From assembly GCF_003854965.1 (NCBI RefSeq), contig NZ_RQPI01000003.1, forward strand, positions 310,001 through 374,000: DNA of 64,000 nt, given 5' to 3'. The translations under genes and the position numbers were made by a program. Source of the DNA: Paenibacillus rhizophilus. Lineage in GTDB: Bacteria > Bacillota > Bacilli > Paenibacillales > Paenibacillaceae. The notes beneath the pieces are model-generated. The model was not told the origin of the DNA and made no database searches. It was given only the letters and a program-made list of their open reading frames with translations. Shown here piece after piece: positions 26,603 to 37,740 of the stretch (the first letter of the stretch is position 1; every line of letters begins with the position of its first letter).

Positions 26603-27481
26603 ATGAGCAGAAAGAAGATTCTGATAACCGGCAAGAGCAGCTACATAGGAACAAGCTTTATCAAATGGGTAAGCCAATGGCCGGATCAGTACGAGGTCGA
26701 GGAGATATCCGTTAAGGGGGAAGAGTGGAAAAAACACGATTTCTCTGGATATGACACGGTTCTGCATGTAGCTGGAATAGCTCATGTCTCGGCTGATCCT
26801 AAATTGGAAGATCTGTATTATAAGGTTAATCGGGATCTGACGATAGAGGTAGCGAAGAAAGCGAAAAATGATGGAGTTAAGCAGTTTATTTTTATGAGCA
26901 GTATTATTGTTTATGGGGATAGTGGCGGTATAAATGAGAAAAAGATTATCACTGAACACACCATTCCACAACCCACTAATTCTTATGGGAATAGTAAGTT
27001 ACAGGCTGAAGAAGGTATAAAAAGCCTAGAGGATGCTGAGTTTAAAATTGTAATTATCAGACCGCCTATGATCTATGGGAAAGGATCAAAAGGGAATTAC
27101 GCAAAATTATCAAAAGCAGCTAGGATACTGCCCGTTTTTCCAGATATCGATAATCAGCGCAGTATGCTTTATATAGATAACCTTGGTGAGTTTATTCGCC
27201 TTATAATTGAAAATAATGAAAGTGGATTGTTTTTTCCTCAAGATAGCGAACACGTAAAGACATGCGAAATGGTTAGATTGATTGCCAAGGTACATGAGAA
27301 GAAAATTAGATTAATCAGAGTGTTTAATCCTTTATTGAATGTTATGGGAACTAAGGTAGCGATAATTAATAAGGTATTTGGTAATTTGATTTATGAAAAA
27401 AGCTTGAGTATTTATAAAGAAAAGTACCAAATTTGGGACTTGAGAAAGTCAATAGAGTTGTCAGAGTTGGAGAGTGCGTAA
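26603..27481 (+). CDS. NAD-dependent epimerase/reductase (WbpV/WreQ-like)
   Basis: 292 residues, extended SDR fold: N-terminal ITGKSSYIGTSF nucleotide loop (about 7-18) and YGNSK as the YxxxK catalytic pair (about 131-135). The shape and position beside a CapD-type dehydratase and an initiating transferase match reductases that finish UDP-QuiNAc/FucNAc; UDP-sugar 4-epimerase is the alternative. Oddity: the first ~80 codons have the GC-rich usage of the upstream genes, while from about 26850 on the gene is AT-rich like the following block, suggesting that a recombination junction lies inside the gene. Four-base gap to the transferase; overlaps the next gene by one base (TAATG). Confidence 0.88.
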   Translation: MSRKKILITGKSSYIGTSFIKWVSQWPDQYEVEEISVKGEEWKKHDFSGYDTVLHVAGIAHVSADPKLEDLYYKVNRDLTIEVAKKAKNDGVKQFIFMSSIIVYGDSGGINEKKIITEHTIPQPTNSYGNSKLQAEEGIKSLEDAEFKIVIIRPPMIYGKGSKGNYAKLSKAARILPVFPDIDNQRSMLYIDNLGEFIRLIIENNESGLFFPQDSEHVKTCEMVRLIAKVHEKKIRLIRVFNPLLNVMGTKVAIINKVFGNLIYEKSLSIYKEKYQIWDLRKSIELSELESA

Positions 27482-28257
27482 TGGTGAGTGAATTAAACGG
27501 TAACATTATTTCAGAAGGCTTAGTTTCAATAATCATGCCAGCATACAATTGTGGTGACTATATAGGAATCACAATTGATTCGGTGATAGCTCAAACATAT
27601 AAATATTGGGAGATCATTGTTGTAGATGACTGTTCCACAGATAACACTGAAGAAGTAGTGAAAGAGTATATGTCGAAAGATCCAAGAATTAAATACCACA
27701 AGTTGGAGAAAAACTCTGGTGCAGCAGTGGCTAGAAACAAAGCTATTGATCTCGCAGCAGGAAAATATATGGCCTTTCTTGATAGTGATGATGTTTGGTT
27801 TCCTGAAAAGTTAACAAAACAGATCGGTTTTATGGAGGAGAATGGATATAACTTTACTTGTACTAGTTATACAAAGATTGATGAACATGGGAACTATCTT
27901 AACCGCACTATTAGAGCACATAGTAAAAGCGATTATGATGGAGTTTTAAAGACTTGTCCAGGGAATTCAACAGTTATATATGATGCGGAAAGATTAGGTA
28001 AGTTCAAAATTCCAAACATAAAGAAAAGAAATGATTATGTGATGTGGCTTCAAGTTATAAAAAAAGAATCTTACCTTTTCGGCTTTGAGGAGGCGTTAGG
28101 AAGTCATCGCATAAGAGAGGGAGCAATCTCAAAAAAAAAATCAAGTTTAGTAGGGTATCACTGGAAGGTATATCGTGAGATTGAGCATCTATCATTTGTT
28201 AAATCAGTCTACTTAATATGTTATTGGATTATATCAACAGTATTTAAGTTGAAGTGA
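27481..28257 (+). CDS. Glycosyltransferase family 2
   Basis: 258 residues with the GT2 nucleotide-sugar domain: 'VSIIMPAYNCGDYIG', 'IIVVDDCSTDNTEE', 'NSGAAVARNKAIDLA' and the metal-binding DSDD in MAFLDSDDVWFP. A hydrophobic C-terminal segment (about 238-255) suggests membrane contact. ATG 27481 overlaps the previous stop. AT-rich codon usage. A run of ten A (28131-28140) inside the frame near codon 219 is prone to slippage and could switch the gene on and off. Sugar donor unknown. Confidence 0.92.
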   Translation: MVSELNGNIISEGLVSIIMPAYNCGDYIGITIDSVIAQTYKYWEIIVVDDCSTDNTEEVVKEYMSKDPRIKYHKLEKNSGAAVARNKAIDLAAGKYMAFLDSDDVWFPEKLTKQIGFMEENGYNFTCTSYTKIDEHGNYLNRTIRAHSKSDYDGVLKTCPGNSTVIYDAERLGKFKIPNIKKRNDYVMWLQVIKKESYLFGFEEALGSHRIREGAISKKKSSLVGYHWKVYREIEHLSFVKSVYLICYWIISTVFKLK

Positions 28258-28468
28258 AATAGAGAATATCTCATATTAATTATATATTGATCTAAATTAT
28301 ATAAGTTCATAATAACAAGATCACAAAGGAATATATTGCAAAAAATAGTGATATACAGGTTATTCGGATGATACAATGACTATTCACTATCCGCTAAATA
28401 ATTGCGGTCTTTTAATCGTAATTTAAGATTAACTTTTTTGTACATTATTAAGGTGGGAGCAAACAATA

Positions 28469-29797
28469 ATGAACATTGGTATTGTAGGAACAGGTTATGT
28501 TGGACTTGTCCAGGGTGTTATTTTATCTGAATTCGGTATGAATGTTACCTGCATTGATATTAATGAAGAAAAGATAGGTTTACTAAACCAAGGTATATTA
28601 CCAATATACGAACCAGGACTAAAAGAAATATTGGACAAAAATGTTAAATCGAAAAGATTGAAGTTTACTACAAGCATTGATGATACTATACAAAATAGCC
28701 ATGTTATTTTTATTTCTGTGGGTACTCCACCAAAAGAGGATGGTAGTGCTGATTTAACATATGTGTTAGAAGTGGCGCGAATGATTGCAGAAAATATGAA
28801 TGGTTATAAAGTAATTGTAAATAAATCTACTGTTCCTGTTGGGACAGGGAAACTTGTAAATAATTTAATTAAGGATATTCTGAATAAACGAAACGTGGAC
28901 TTTGATTATGATATCGTATCAAATCCAGAGTTCTTAAGAGAAGGTAAGGCAGTGAAAGATTGTCTTACTCCCGATAGGATTGTCATAGGTACCTCTTCAG
29001 AAAAAGCAAGAAATATTATGAAAAATGTATATGATGTGTTGTATATTAATCAAACACCCTTTGTTTTTACCAATATTGAGACTGCGGAGATGATTAAATA
29101 TGCTTCAAATGCTTTCTTGGCAGTTAAAATAAGTTACATTAATGAAATGGCGCTTTTGGCAGAGAAGGTAGGAGCAAATATTCAGGAAATTGCTGCAGCT
29201 ATGGGAATGGACGGTAGGATATCTCCTAAGTTCTTACATGCAGGTCCAGGTTTTGGGGGGTCATGCTTTCCTAAAGATACTAAAGCCATAACTAAGATTG
29301 CTAGAGACAATGGAGAACAGATGATGGTCATTGAAGCTGCAATAAAAGCAAACGAGAAGCAGAAAAATAAAATGGTTGAGAAAATAAGATATGCAATGAA
29401 TGAGAAAGGGGATCTAACCGGAAAAACGATTGGAGTATTAGGTTTATCATTTAAACCTGAAACTGATGATATGAGAGATGCCCCTTCTATTGATATTATA
29501 AATGGATTGGTTAGTTATGGTGCAAAAATACAAGCTTATTGTCCCGAAGGTATGAAAGAAGCTGAGTGGAGACTTGAACATATAAACAGCAGCATTAAAT
29601 ATATGAATAATGAATACGAAGCAGCTAAAGAAGCTGATGCAATTGTTATTATCACGGAATGGCATCAATTTAGAGGAATGGATGTTTCAAAAATAATTTC
29701 TAATATGAAAGATTCTTTTGTATTCGATTTAAGAAATGTGTTTTTTAGAAAGCAGGATAAAGTTAATAAATTGAAATATTTTGGTGTTGGAGTCTAA
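28469..29797 (+). CDS. UDP-glucose 6-dehydrogenase
   Basis: A 442-residue enzyme making UDP-glucuronate (UDP-glucose + 2 NAD+). NAD site GIVGTGYVGLVQG at 4-16; catalytic cysteine in GPGFGGSCFPKDTKA (about 260); lysine of 'EMIKYASNAFLA' (about 210). AAGGTGGGAG precedes the ATG. Length and motifs agree with TuaD/Ugd. A 211-base AT-rich leader separates it from the preceding GT2, so it may have its own promoter. It supplies a uronic acid, so the polymer is probably acidic. Confidence 0.96.
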   Translation: MNIGIVGTGYVGLVQGVILSEFGMNVTCIDINEEKIGLLNQGILPIYEPGLKEILDKNVKSKRLKFTTSIDDTIQNSHVIFISVGTPPKEDGSADLTYVLEVARMIAENMNGYKVIVNKSTVPVGTGKLVNNLIKDILNKRNVDFDYDIVSNPEFLREGKAVKDCLTPDRIVIGTSSEKARNIMKNVYDVLYINQTPFVFTNIETAEMIKYASNAFLAVKISYINEMALLAEKVGANIQEIAAAMGMDGRISPKFLHAGPGFGGSCFPKDTKAITKIARDNGEQMMVIEAAIKANEKQKNKMVEKIRYAMNEKGDLTGKTIGVLGLSFKPETDDMRDAPSIDIINGLVSYGAKIQAYCPEGMKEAEWRLEHINSSIKYMNNEYEAAKEADAIVIITEWHQFRGMDVSKIISNMKDSFVFDLRNVFFRKQDKVNKLKYFGVGV

Positions 29798-29826
29798 CTA
29801 AAATCTATTCTAAGTATTTTAAGTGG

Positions 29827-31125
29827 GTGATCGAAATTACAACAACATTACCATTATTTATAAGTAGTATATATATTATTTTACTATATATACTCTATAC
29901 CAAAAAGATTAAAAAGTTATCTCCCGCAATTTCCATGCAATTTTTTTGGATAATATTTATATCACTAGCACTAGTCTTTGCTGGCGATATCAATATTGGA
30001 TATTTAGGGATTATATGGATAATTATTTCCATAAATTTTTATTCATTTGGATCTATTGTAGCAAATGGATTTTATACAAAAAAAAGCGTTCCAGAAAAAG
30101 AAGTTTTTTGGACTATTAATTATGCTTATTGTAAGAAAATTTTAATCGTTGCTGTAACTTTGTTTATGGTTAGTTCCTTGTATTCAATAATTTCTACTGG
30201 AATTAGGTTCAGTACATTTTTAGACTTAAATCAACTGTTTGATTTGAATGCTCAAAATGCACAAGATAGATATTTAAATCAATTTAATTTTTCTTTAGGA
30301 GAAAGAGTAAGACTACAAATAAATACGATTTTATCATATTTCACACCTTTCTTAAGCGGAATATTCCTAGTGGTTTCAAAAAATATAAAAGATAAAGTCC
30401 TATGTTGGATATCATTTATTCCCACGATCATTGGACTTTTATCATCTAATGCAAAATTAGGTCTTATTGTTGTAGTATTCTTTTTTGTGTGCGGAATATT
30501 AACAACCCAATTATTATTATATAAAAAAATACCTGAACTAAATATTAGGGTGATTATTAAGATAGTTGCACTTATTGTAATCTTCTTCTTGCTATTGTTT
30601 ATAGCTATGATATTAAGGGCCGGAAGATACGATGCTTACATGATCGAAATATTAAAAATAAAATTTGTTAATTATATATTTGGCAGTGTGTTTGCCTTTG
30701 ATTACTGGTTCAATAGCACGGATACTACACAATTATATTTCGGAGCTAGAACTTTTAATGCTGTCACAAATATTTTAGGAACATTTGCTAGGGAGCAGGG
30801 TGTATATAAACTCTTTTATAGTGAAGGTTTTTATAATACAAATGTTTATACAGTCTTTAGAGGAATTATAGAGGATTTTGGTAAAATTGGCGGTTTAATA
30901 TTTATGTATACTAGCGGTGTGATTGCTGGTTATTCTCATAGAAATATTTTAAGCAATAAACCAAGCGCCGTTTGTTACGCAGTTTTATCGGCAAATTATT
31001 TTTTTATCCTATATAGTTTTATAATCAGTCCTTGGTCCTATACTAGCTTAATTGCAGTCTTTATATTAATGGCTCTAGTATTAAAAATACTCAAAGAAAA
31101 TCGGCCTTTAGACAGTATAAAGTAG
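29827..31125 (+). CDS. wzy: Oligosaccharide repeat-unit polymerase (Wzy-type)
   Basis: 432 residues with about 10-12 membrane helices and a large loop near the C-terminal third, the topology of Wzy polymerases. Primary sequence is poorly conserved in this class, so the call rests on topology, on its place between sugar genes and on a Wzx flippase in the same cluster. GTG start 29827 (weak AAGTGG site upstream). Very AT-rich. It would join lipid-linked repeat units on the outer face of the membrane. Confidence 0.82.
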   Translation: MIEITTTLPLFISSIYIILLYILYTKKIKKLSPAISMQFFWIIFISLALVFAGDINIGYLGIIWIIISINFYSFGSIVANGFYTKKSVPEKEVFWTINYAYCKKILIVAVTLFMVSSLYSIISTGIRFSTFLDLNQLFDLNAQNAQDRYLNQFNFSLGERVRLQINTILSYFTPFLSGIFLVVSKNIKDKVLCWISFIPTIIGLLSSNAKLGLIVVVFFFVCGILTTQLLLYKKIPELNIRVIIKIVALIVIFFLLLFIAMILRAGRYDAYMIEILKIKFVNYIFGSVFAFDYWFNSTDTTQLYFGARTFNAVTNILGTFAREQGVYKLFYSEGFYNTNVYTVFRGIIEDFGKIGGLIFMYTSGVIAGYSHRNILSNKPSAVCYAVLSANYFFILYSFIISPWSYTSLIAVFILMALVLKILKENRPLDSIK

Positions 31126-31137
31126 AGGAGTTAAACG

Positions 31138-31950
31138 ATGACACAGGTTGACATTGTGTTTATAGTTCTGACTTATAGAAACAGCAAAGATATGGTTGAT
31201 TTTATTGAAAGTGTTCAACTAAAGGTTTCAAATTCATATAAAATAATTGTAGTCAACAGTTATTTTGATGAAGATAGTATGAGGGAAATAGAGAATGTAG
31301 CTAAAAATTATTATTGTGACTTTATTAATGTTCCAAACCAAGGGTATGGAGCGGGAAACAATGTAGGGATTGAGTATGCAAATAATAACTACAATTATAA
31401 ATTTTTAGCCATATGTAACCCAGATACAGAAATAATTCGATTTGATTATAAAAGTATACAAGAGTATGCAAACTACATAATTGCACCAGAAATTAGAACC
31501 TTAGATCATAAGCAACAAAATCCATTTAGACTAATAAACAATAAGTTATTAGAATACTTAAAGTACATCGCTTTCAAAAAAAAGAAATATAAATTATTGT
31601 ATATTGATATTGCAATAAATAAAATTTTAAAAGTGTTTTTTCTTCAAGTGAATAAATTTTCAAAAAGAAAAGTTTATAATATTTACTCATGTCATGGCTC
31701 TTTTTTAATTCTAGGTCGTAACACTATAAAAAGGCTTGGCCCATTATATAATGAGAAAATGTTTTTATTCGCAGAAGAAGATCACTTAGCACAACTTGCT
31801 AGATCAAAGAAAGTTAGTATAATTATGAATTCACACGTTAGTATATTGCACAAAGAAGATGGGAGTATGAACTTTTTGGAAGGAGCGATTATCGATAGAG
31901 TTGCTGAATCCTATATCGAGTATTATCAAACTTGGTACAAGATGAAGTGA
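31138..31950 (+). CDS. Glycosyltransferase family 2 (rhamnosyltransferase-like)
   Basis: 270 residues; GAGGAG precedes the ATG. GT-A elements: 'IVFIVLTYRN' first strand, 'NQGYGAGNNVGIEYA' (the GxGxGNN variant common in rhamnosyltransferases), and 'NPDTEI' as the metal-binding region. 'AEEDHLAQLA' near residue 220 is the acceptor-side acid motif. Donor and acceptor are unknown. Co-linear with its neighbours (12-base gap after wzy). Confidence 0.88.
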   Translation: MTQVDIVFIVLTYRNSKDMVDFIESVQLKVSNSYKIIVVNSYFDEDSMREIENVAKNYYCDFINVPNQGYGAGNNVGIEYANNNYNYKFLAICNPDTEIIRFDYKSIQEYANYIIAPEIRTLDHKQQNPFRLINNKLLEYLKYIAFKKKKYKLLYIDIAINKILKVFFLQVNKFSKRKVYNIYSCHGSFLILGRNTIKRLGPLYNEKMFLFAEEDHLAQLARSKKVSIIMNSHVSILHKEDGSMNFLEGAIIDRVAESYIEYYQTWYKMK

Positions 31951-31987
31951 CTATTTAAGAAAATTCAGCAGAGGGGTTATTGATTCC

Positions 31988-32860
31988 ATGATATATGATT
32001 CATTCTGTGTAGGAATTATATTCTACAATCCGACTAAAGAACAAATTCAAAAAGTGAGGGATTATTCCAAAATAGTTGATAAAATTTATATTTATGATAA
32101 TTCGGAAGGTAATGTAGATGCAGCTGTACTGGAATTAATTCAAAGAGATTATTGTGAATATTTAGGGGATAAAAGAAATGATGGTATTTCAATTGCTTTA
32201 AATTACTTATGTAATAAAGCAATTCAAGACAGATATAAATATATACTATTAATGGATCAAGATAGTATTTTTGATTTGGGAAATATGACAAAACTATTCG
32301 AGGTAGTAAGTAATAATAGTGTTGAGAACATAGGAGTTTTCTCTCCAAAATCTACTGCCATAAGATTTATAGAGGACATAGACAGAGAGCAGAAGAATGT
32401 CGAAAGAAGCCCGGAGGTTGATGAGGTAAGCTGGAGTATTACCTCAGGAAGTGTAATTGACTTGAAGATATTTAATATTACGGGTGGATTTGACGAGAAT
32501 TTATTCATTGACAAGGTTGATTATGACTATTGTATAAACATAAAATCATTTGGATATAAAACGGTAGTGGTCCAAAATTCTCTCTTATATCAATTTTTAG
32601 GAGAGCCCACAGCTGGAATTATTAATTATTATCAACATAATTATATTAGACATTATTACATGTTTAGAAATCGCTTGTATATATTAGATAAGTACCAGAA
32701 GAATAAATTAAACAAAGTCTTTCATTTAGTAGTGTCTTCTTTAAAACATATCGGAATGGTATTGTTGTTAGAATCATCAAAAATCAAAAAAATAAATGCA
32801 ATGAGGAAAGGTTTCTTTGATTATAGAAATAGAAAAATGGGGAAGTGCTCACATTATTAA
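31988..32860 (+). CDS. Glycosyltransferase family 2 (RfbF-like)
   Basis: 290 residues. 'GIIFYNPTKEQI' opens the fold, 'LGDKRNDGISIALNYLCNKA' and 'ILLMDQDSIF' (DQD metal site near residue 90) follow; 'GGFDENLFIDKVDYDYC' is the acceptor-side motif near residue 168. This pattern is seen in dTDP-rhamnosyl transferases of the RfbF type, although the dTDP-rhamnose route here is incomplete (rmlA decayed; rmlC/rmlD not seen). AT-rich, same strand, short gaps on both sides. Confidence 0.88.
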   Translation: MIYDSFCVGIIFYNPTKEQIQKVRDYSKIVDKIYIYDNSEGNVDAAVLELIQRDYCEYLGDKRNDGISIALNYLCNKAIQDRYKYILLMDQDSIFDLGNMTKLFEVVSNNSVENIGVFSPKSTAIRFIEDIDREQKNVERSPEVDEVSWSITSGSVIDLKIFNITGGFDENLFIDKVDYDYCINIKSFGYKTVVVQNSLLYQFLGEPTAGIINYYQHNYIRHYYMFRNRLYILDKYQKNKLNKVFHLVVSSLKHIGMVLLLESSKIKKINAMRKGFFDYRNRKMGKCSHY

Positions 32861-32896
32861 AATCAATCTAAGACTATTTTTGAGAGGCGTTTATAA

Positions 32897-33805
32897 ATGA
32901 TTATTTTAAAATTAACAGGTGGTTTAGGAAATCAAATTTTTCAGTATGCTTATGCTAGATTTATACAGGAAATGTATAACGAGCCTCTTTTTTTTGATAC
33001 TACAGCATACAAGAAATATAAGATAAGAAATTTTTCCTTGTTCAATCTAAATATATCTAAAGAAATACAGGATATACAATTTAGTGGTCTGAATAAATAT
33101 GATTTTGTAAGGCTGAAAATACACCAAAAAATTTATAGGGCATATCAGCGTTTCTATAAGTTAACTTTTGAAAGGGATGCTACTGGAGAAAGGAATTTCT
33201 TGAAGTATTCAAGAAAAGGGCTATACTTCACATTTGATAGACAGTACTATTCTTCCATTAAAGTGGATAAGAGAATTAAATGCATATATGGATATTTCCA
33301 AAGCGAAAGATATTTTGAAAATATAAAGAATGAAATTAAAACCGAATTAAAAGTAATCACTAAGCCTTCTGAAAAGGCTCAATTTTATTTAAATGAGATT
33401 CTAAGCTCTAACGCAATTGGTGTAAGTATAAGATGTGGAGAAGATTATATCAATTCTCATTTGAATGTTTGTTCGAAAGAATACTATTACAAAGGGATGG
33501 AAATTATAGCTTCAAAAGTTAAAAATCCTGTATTTTACATTTTCAGTGATAATATAAATGTAGTAAAGGAGTTTTATAATTTTAAGTATCCCGTTAAATT
33601 TATAGATAATTTACCGGACTATGAATCGTTAAGGTTACTATATTCCTGTAAGCATTTTGTGATAGCTAACAGTTCATTTTCGTGGGCTGGGGCTTATTTA
33701 TCGGATAATGAACAAAAAATAATTGTAGCACCTAGTAAATGGTATAAAAATTCATTAAGAAATCCTGATATTTACTTGAAATCAATGATTTTAGTAGAAG
33801 TGTGA
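32897..33805 (+). CDS. Glycosyltransferase family 11 (alpha-1,2-fucosyltransferase-like)
   Basis: 302 residues; GAGAGG precedes the ATG. GT11 motifs: N-terminal LTGGLGNQIFQYAYA (about 5-19), the donor site 'GVSIRCGEDYI' (about 174-184, where the family has HxRRGDY), 'FYIFSDN' (about 213-219) and 'NSSFSWAGAYL' (about 258-268). The family transfers fucose from GDP-fucose, but no gmd/fcl genes are in the window, so fucose must come from elsewhere or the donor differs. The RRGDY box is altered to RCGEDY, a change in a normally conserved site. Confidence 0.9.
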   Translation: MIILKLTGGLGNQIFQYAYARFIQEMYNEPLFFDTTAYKKYKIRNFSLFNLNISKEIQDIQFSGLNKYDFVRLKIHQKIYRAYQRFYKLTFERDATGERNFLKYSRKGLYFTFDRQYYSSIKVDKRIKCIYGYFQSERYFENIKNEIKTELKVITKPSEKAQFYLNEILSSNAIGVSIRCGEDYINSHLNVCSKEYYYKGMEIIASKVKNPVFYIFSDNINVVKEFYNFKYPVKFIDNLPDYESLRLLYSCKHFVIANSSFSWAGAYLSDNEQKIIVAPSKWYKNSLRNPDIYLKSMILVEV

Positions 33806-33839
33806 TTGGAAAAAATAAACAAGTTTTGAGGGACTCAAA

Positions 33840-35300
33840 TTGGCGAATTTAAAATCTATAAAGACAAATTTTTTGTATAATGCTTTATTAAGGTTTTTAA
33901 GTATAATTTTCCCGCTAATTACTTTTCCTTATTTAGCCAGAGTATTATCAGCAGATGGGGTAGGAAGAATAGATTTTGTTACAGCGATTATTCAATACTT
34001 TATAATTATCTCTCAAGTGGGGATACCATTATATGCCGTTAGACAATGTGCTAAAGTTAGAGATGATAAAGAGAAATTAAGTAAACTAGTTCAAGAAATA
34101 TTAATATTAAATTTTGTTATGGTTTCTGTATCCTATTTACTGTTATTTATATCAATGAGTTTTGTGAGTCAATTGAATGAATATAAGAGTTTAATGATAA
34201 TAATTAGTATTAATATTTTGTCTGTTAATATAGGTATGGAATGGTTTTACCAAGCTATTGAAGAATACAGATATATTACTCTAAGAAGTCTTTTCGTTAA
34301 GCTGTTTTCTCTAATATTGGTATTTATTTTTATTAAAGAACAAGATGATTATTTATTATACGGTATTTTTTATGTTCTCTCATTATCGCTCGGTTACTTC
34401 TATAACTTTGTAAGAGCAACCAAGTATATTGATTTGTTTAAAAAATATAAAAAATACAATTTCAAAAAGCATTTAAAACCTATTATGATATTGTTTTTTA
34501 TGAATCTTTCTGTAAGTGTTTATATCAATCTGGACAAAGTAATGTTAGGATTTATTTCTGGAGATAAATCGGTTGGTCTTTACACAGCTGCCAATAAAAT
34601 TGTAAGTATTATTGTCTTATTAATCACATCTCTAGGGGCAGTTATGTTACCAAGAATGTCGTACTATATAGAAAATAATATGGAAATAGAGAAAAAAAGG
34701 CTAATAGGAAAATCTTTAGATTTTGTACTAATGATATCTATACCTTCTGCTGTTGGTATTATTATGCTCTCTAAACAGATCATTTTTTTGTTTGCTGGAA
34801 GTGACTATTTAGATGCGATTACTACTATAAAAATTATTAGCCCCATAATTATAGCAATAGGTTTAAGTAACTTGATAGGAATTCAAATATTAGTTTCACA
34901 TGGTAAAGAAAAGTTGACATTAATATCAACTTTAATAGGTGCCTCTGTTAATTTCATCTTAAATCTGCTTTTGATTTCCAAAATGCAACAGAATGGAGCT
35001 GCAATTAGTTCTTTAATTGCAGAAATTTGTGTTGTATTAGCACAGTTTGTTTTAGCTTTTAAATATATCAAAGGAACTATTAAATTTAAGAACTTATTGG
35101 GTTATTTTCTAGGGAGTACACTTATTGTTTTAACTTGCACTATAATTCATTTATTAATAAGCAACTTACTAATAAGCACATTTTTATCAGTCTTATTATC
35201 TACTTTGTTTTATTACGCTATCTTATATTTATTGAAAAATGAATTCATTTATGGCTTTACAAATAAAATCCTGAAGAAGATACAGCCTTTTAGAAAATAG
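33840..35300 (+). CDS. wzx: Polysaccharide repeat-unit flippase (Wzx)
   Basis: 486 residues, about 12-14 hydrophobic helices, MATE/polysaccharide-transport fold: 'NALLRFLSIIFPLITFPYLARVLSADGVGRIDF' at the start and 'NLDKVMLGFISGDKSVGLYTAANKI' in the middle are typical of Wzx. TTG start 33840 with a GAGG site. It moves lipid-linked repeat units across the membrane for the Wzy polymerase. AT-rich. Confidence 0.95.
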   Translation: MANLKSIKTNFLYNALLRFLSIIFPLITFPYLARVLSADGVGRIDFVTAIIQYFIIISQVGIPLYAVRQCAKVRDDKEKLSKLVQEILILNFVMVSVSYLLLFISMSFVSQLNEYKSLMIIISINILSVNIGMEWFYQAIEEYRYITLRSLFVKLFSLILVFIFIKEQDDYLLYGIFYVLSLSLGYFYNFVRATKYIDLFKKYKKYNFKKHLKPIMILFFMNLSVSVYINLDKVMLGFISGDKSVGLYTAANKIVSIIVLLITSLGAVMLPRMSYYIENNMEIEKKRLIGKSLDFVLMISIPSAVGIIMLSKQIIFLFAGSDYLDAITTIKIISPIIIAIGLSNLIGIQILVSHGKEKLTLISTLIGASVNFILNLLLISKMQQNGAAISSLIAEICVVLAQFVLAFKYIKGTIKFKNLLGYFLGSTLIVLTCTIIHLLISNLLISTFLSVLLSTLFYYAILYLLKNEFIYGFTNKILKKIQPFRK

Positions 35301-35342
35301 AACTTTAAATATACATCCATATAAAAGAGGAGTATTAATAAT

Positions 35343-36450
<1,108 letters not shown>

Positions 36451-36461
<11 letters not shown>

Positions 36462-37242
36462 AATACTTGTGGCAACACATAAAAAATATGAAATGCCAAG
36501 TGAGGGAATATATACACCAATTCATGTAGGAAGAGAAGGGAGGATTGATTTAGGTTATCAGGGAGATAATACAGGCGATAATATCTCATCTAAAAACAGT
36601 AATTATTGTGAATTAACAGCCATTTACTGGGCTTGGAAAAACGTAACCTGCGATATAATAGGACTTTGCCATTACAGAAGATATTTTAGTATAAACAATT
36701 CAAAGCTTAATAGTAAATTAACAAATATTCTAAATGAAATCCAAATTATAGATATAATGAAAAATTATGACATCATCATGCCTCAAAAAGTCCTTACCAA
36801 TAAACATACAGTAGAATCGCATTACATTAAGTATCACCGATCTCAGGATTTAAAGGAAATAAGAAACATATTATCAGAAAAATATCCAATATATCTTAAT
36901 TCATTCGATAAAGTAATGTCTGGTAAAGAGTTGTATTTATTTAATATGTTTATTACCAATAAGAATTTATTTAATGAATATAGCAACTGGTTATTTGATA
37001 TACTTTTCGAACTGGAAATGAGATTAGATATCTCTAGTTACGATAGATACCAACAGAGAATTTTTGGTTTTTTAAGTGAACGTTTATTCAACGTGTGGTT
37101 AGTACACAGAAACTTGAAAATAAAAGAGGTTCCGGTAATTAACTTAGAACCAGTTGAATTTTCAATGAGGTTAAAACGCATACCAAAGAAAATAAAAATG
37201 TTAATATCAAAGAAAATTCTAAAGACCAACGAACGAAGATAA
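36451..37242 (+). CDS. DUF4422-type glycosyltransferase
   Basis: 263 residues of the DUF4422 family found beside glf genes in capsule clusters: 'ILVATHKKYEMP' start, 'NYCELTAIYWAWKN' (about 48-61) and 'GLCHYRRYF' (about 68-76). A galactofuranosyltransferase role is suggested for the family and fits the adjoining Glf. TTG 36451 is preferred (GGAG at 36437 at a proper distance); TTG 36442 has a site only 1 base away. The gene is the last of the AT-rich core before a decayed rmlA. Confidence 0.86.
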
Positions 37243-37262
37243 TCTAAGAAGAAACCAAGTCC

Positions 37263-37530
37263 ATGAAAGGTATTATCCTAGTCGGAGGTAGTGTTACGTG
37301 TTTATCCCATTTAATTGATAACAAGTAAGCAGTTGATTCAGATTTACGATAGACCGTGATTTATTATCCAATGAATTTATTACTTTTATTTAGGATGGTA
37401 ATACCAATTGAATTCCTGAGGTTACAGTGGATTCGAGAGTCTGTTTGGAGATGAAAATCATAATTCGGCATTTTTTAATATATAGTACAGCCTAGTCCTA
37501 GCAGGTTTGTTTCGGTCATTTATGCTTAGT
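37263..37530 (+). pseudogene. rmlA: Decayed glucose-1-phosphate thymidylyltransferase (rmlA)
   Basis: Fragments in several frames match RmlA in order: MKGIILVGGS (37263, family MKGIILAGGSGTRL), SKQLIQIYDRP (family SKQLLPVYDKP), IYYPM (family MIYYPL), FESLFGDE (family RFQQLLGDGS) and VQPSP plus GL..SF (family YAVQPSPDGLAQAF). At least three frameshifts and internal stops interrupt it, including loss of one base of the ATG after DRP. The ~200 bases up to rmlB are AT-rich with no recognisable remainder. RmlB directly follows, as in rml operons. Confidence 0.85.
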
Positions 37531-37740
37531 TTTATATGTGAGAGGTAATACTTATTTACCTTTTCGTTTAGTTACTTATTCACATATGATATAAAATGAT
37601 GTTATTTTTCACAATCTTTGATATCACTATTAAATGCGAGGACATTCCTTGAACTCGCTTTATGTGGTGGGGATGATTCTTATTAGAAGTCTTAATTCAA
37701 ATTAAAAAATAATTCAGTAGCTTTTTGAGGATTGGAGTGG

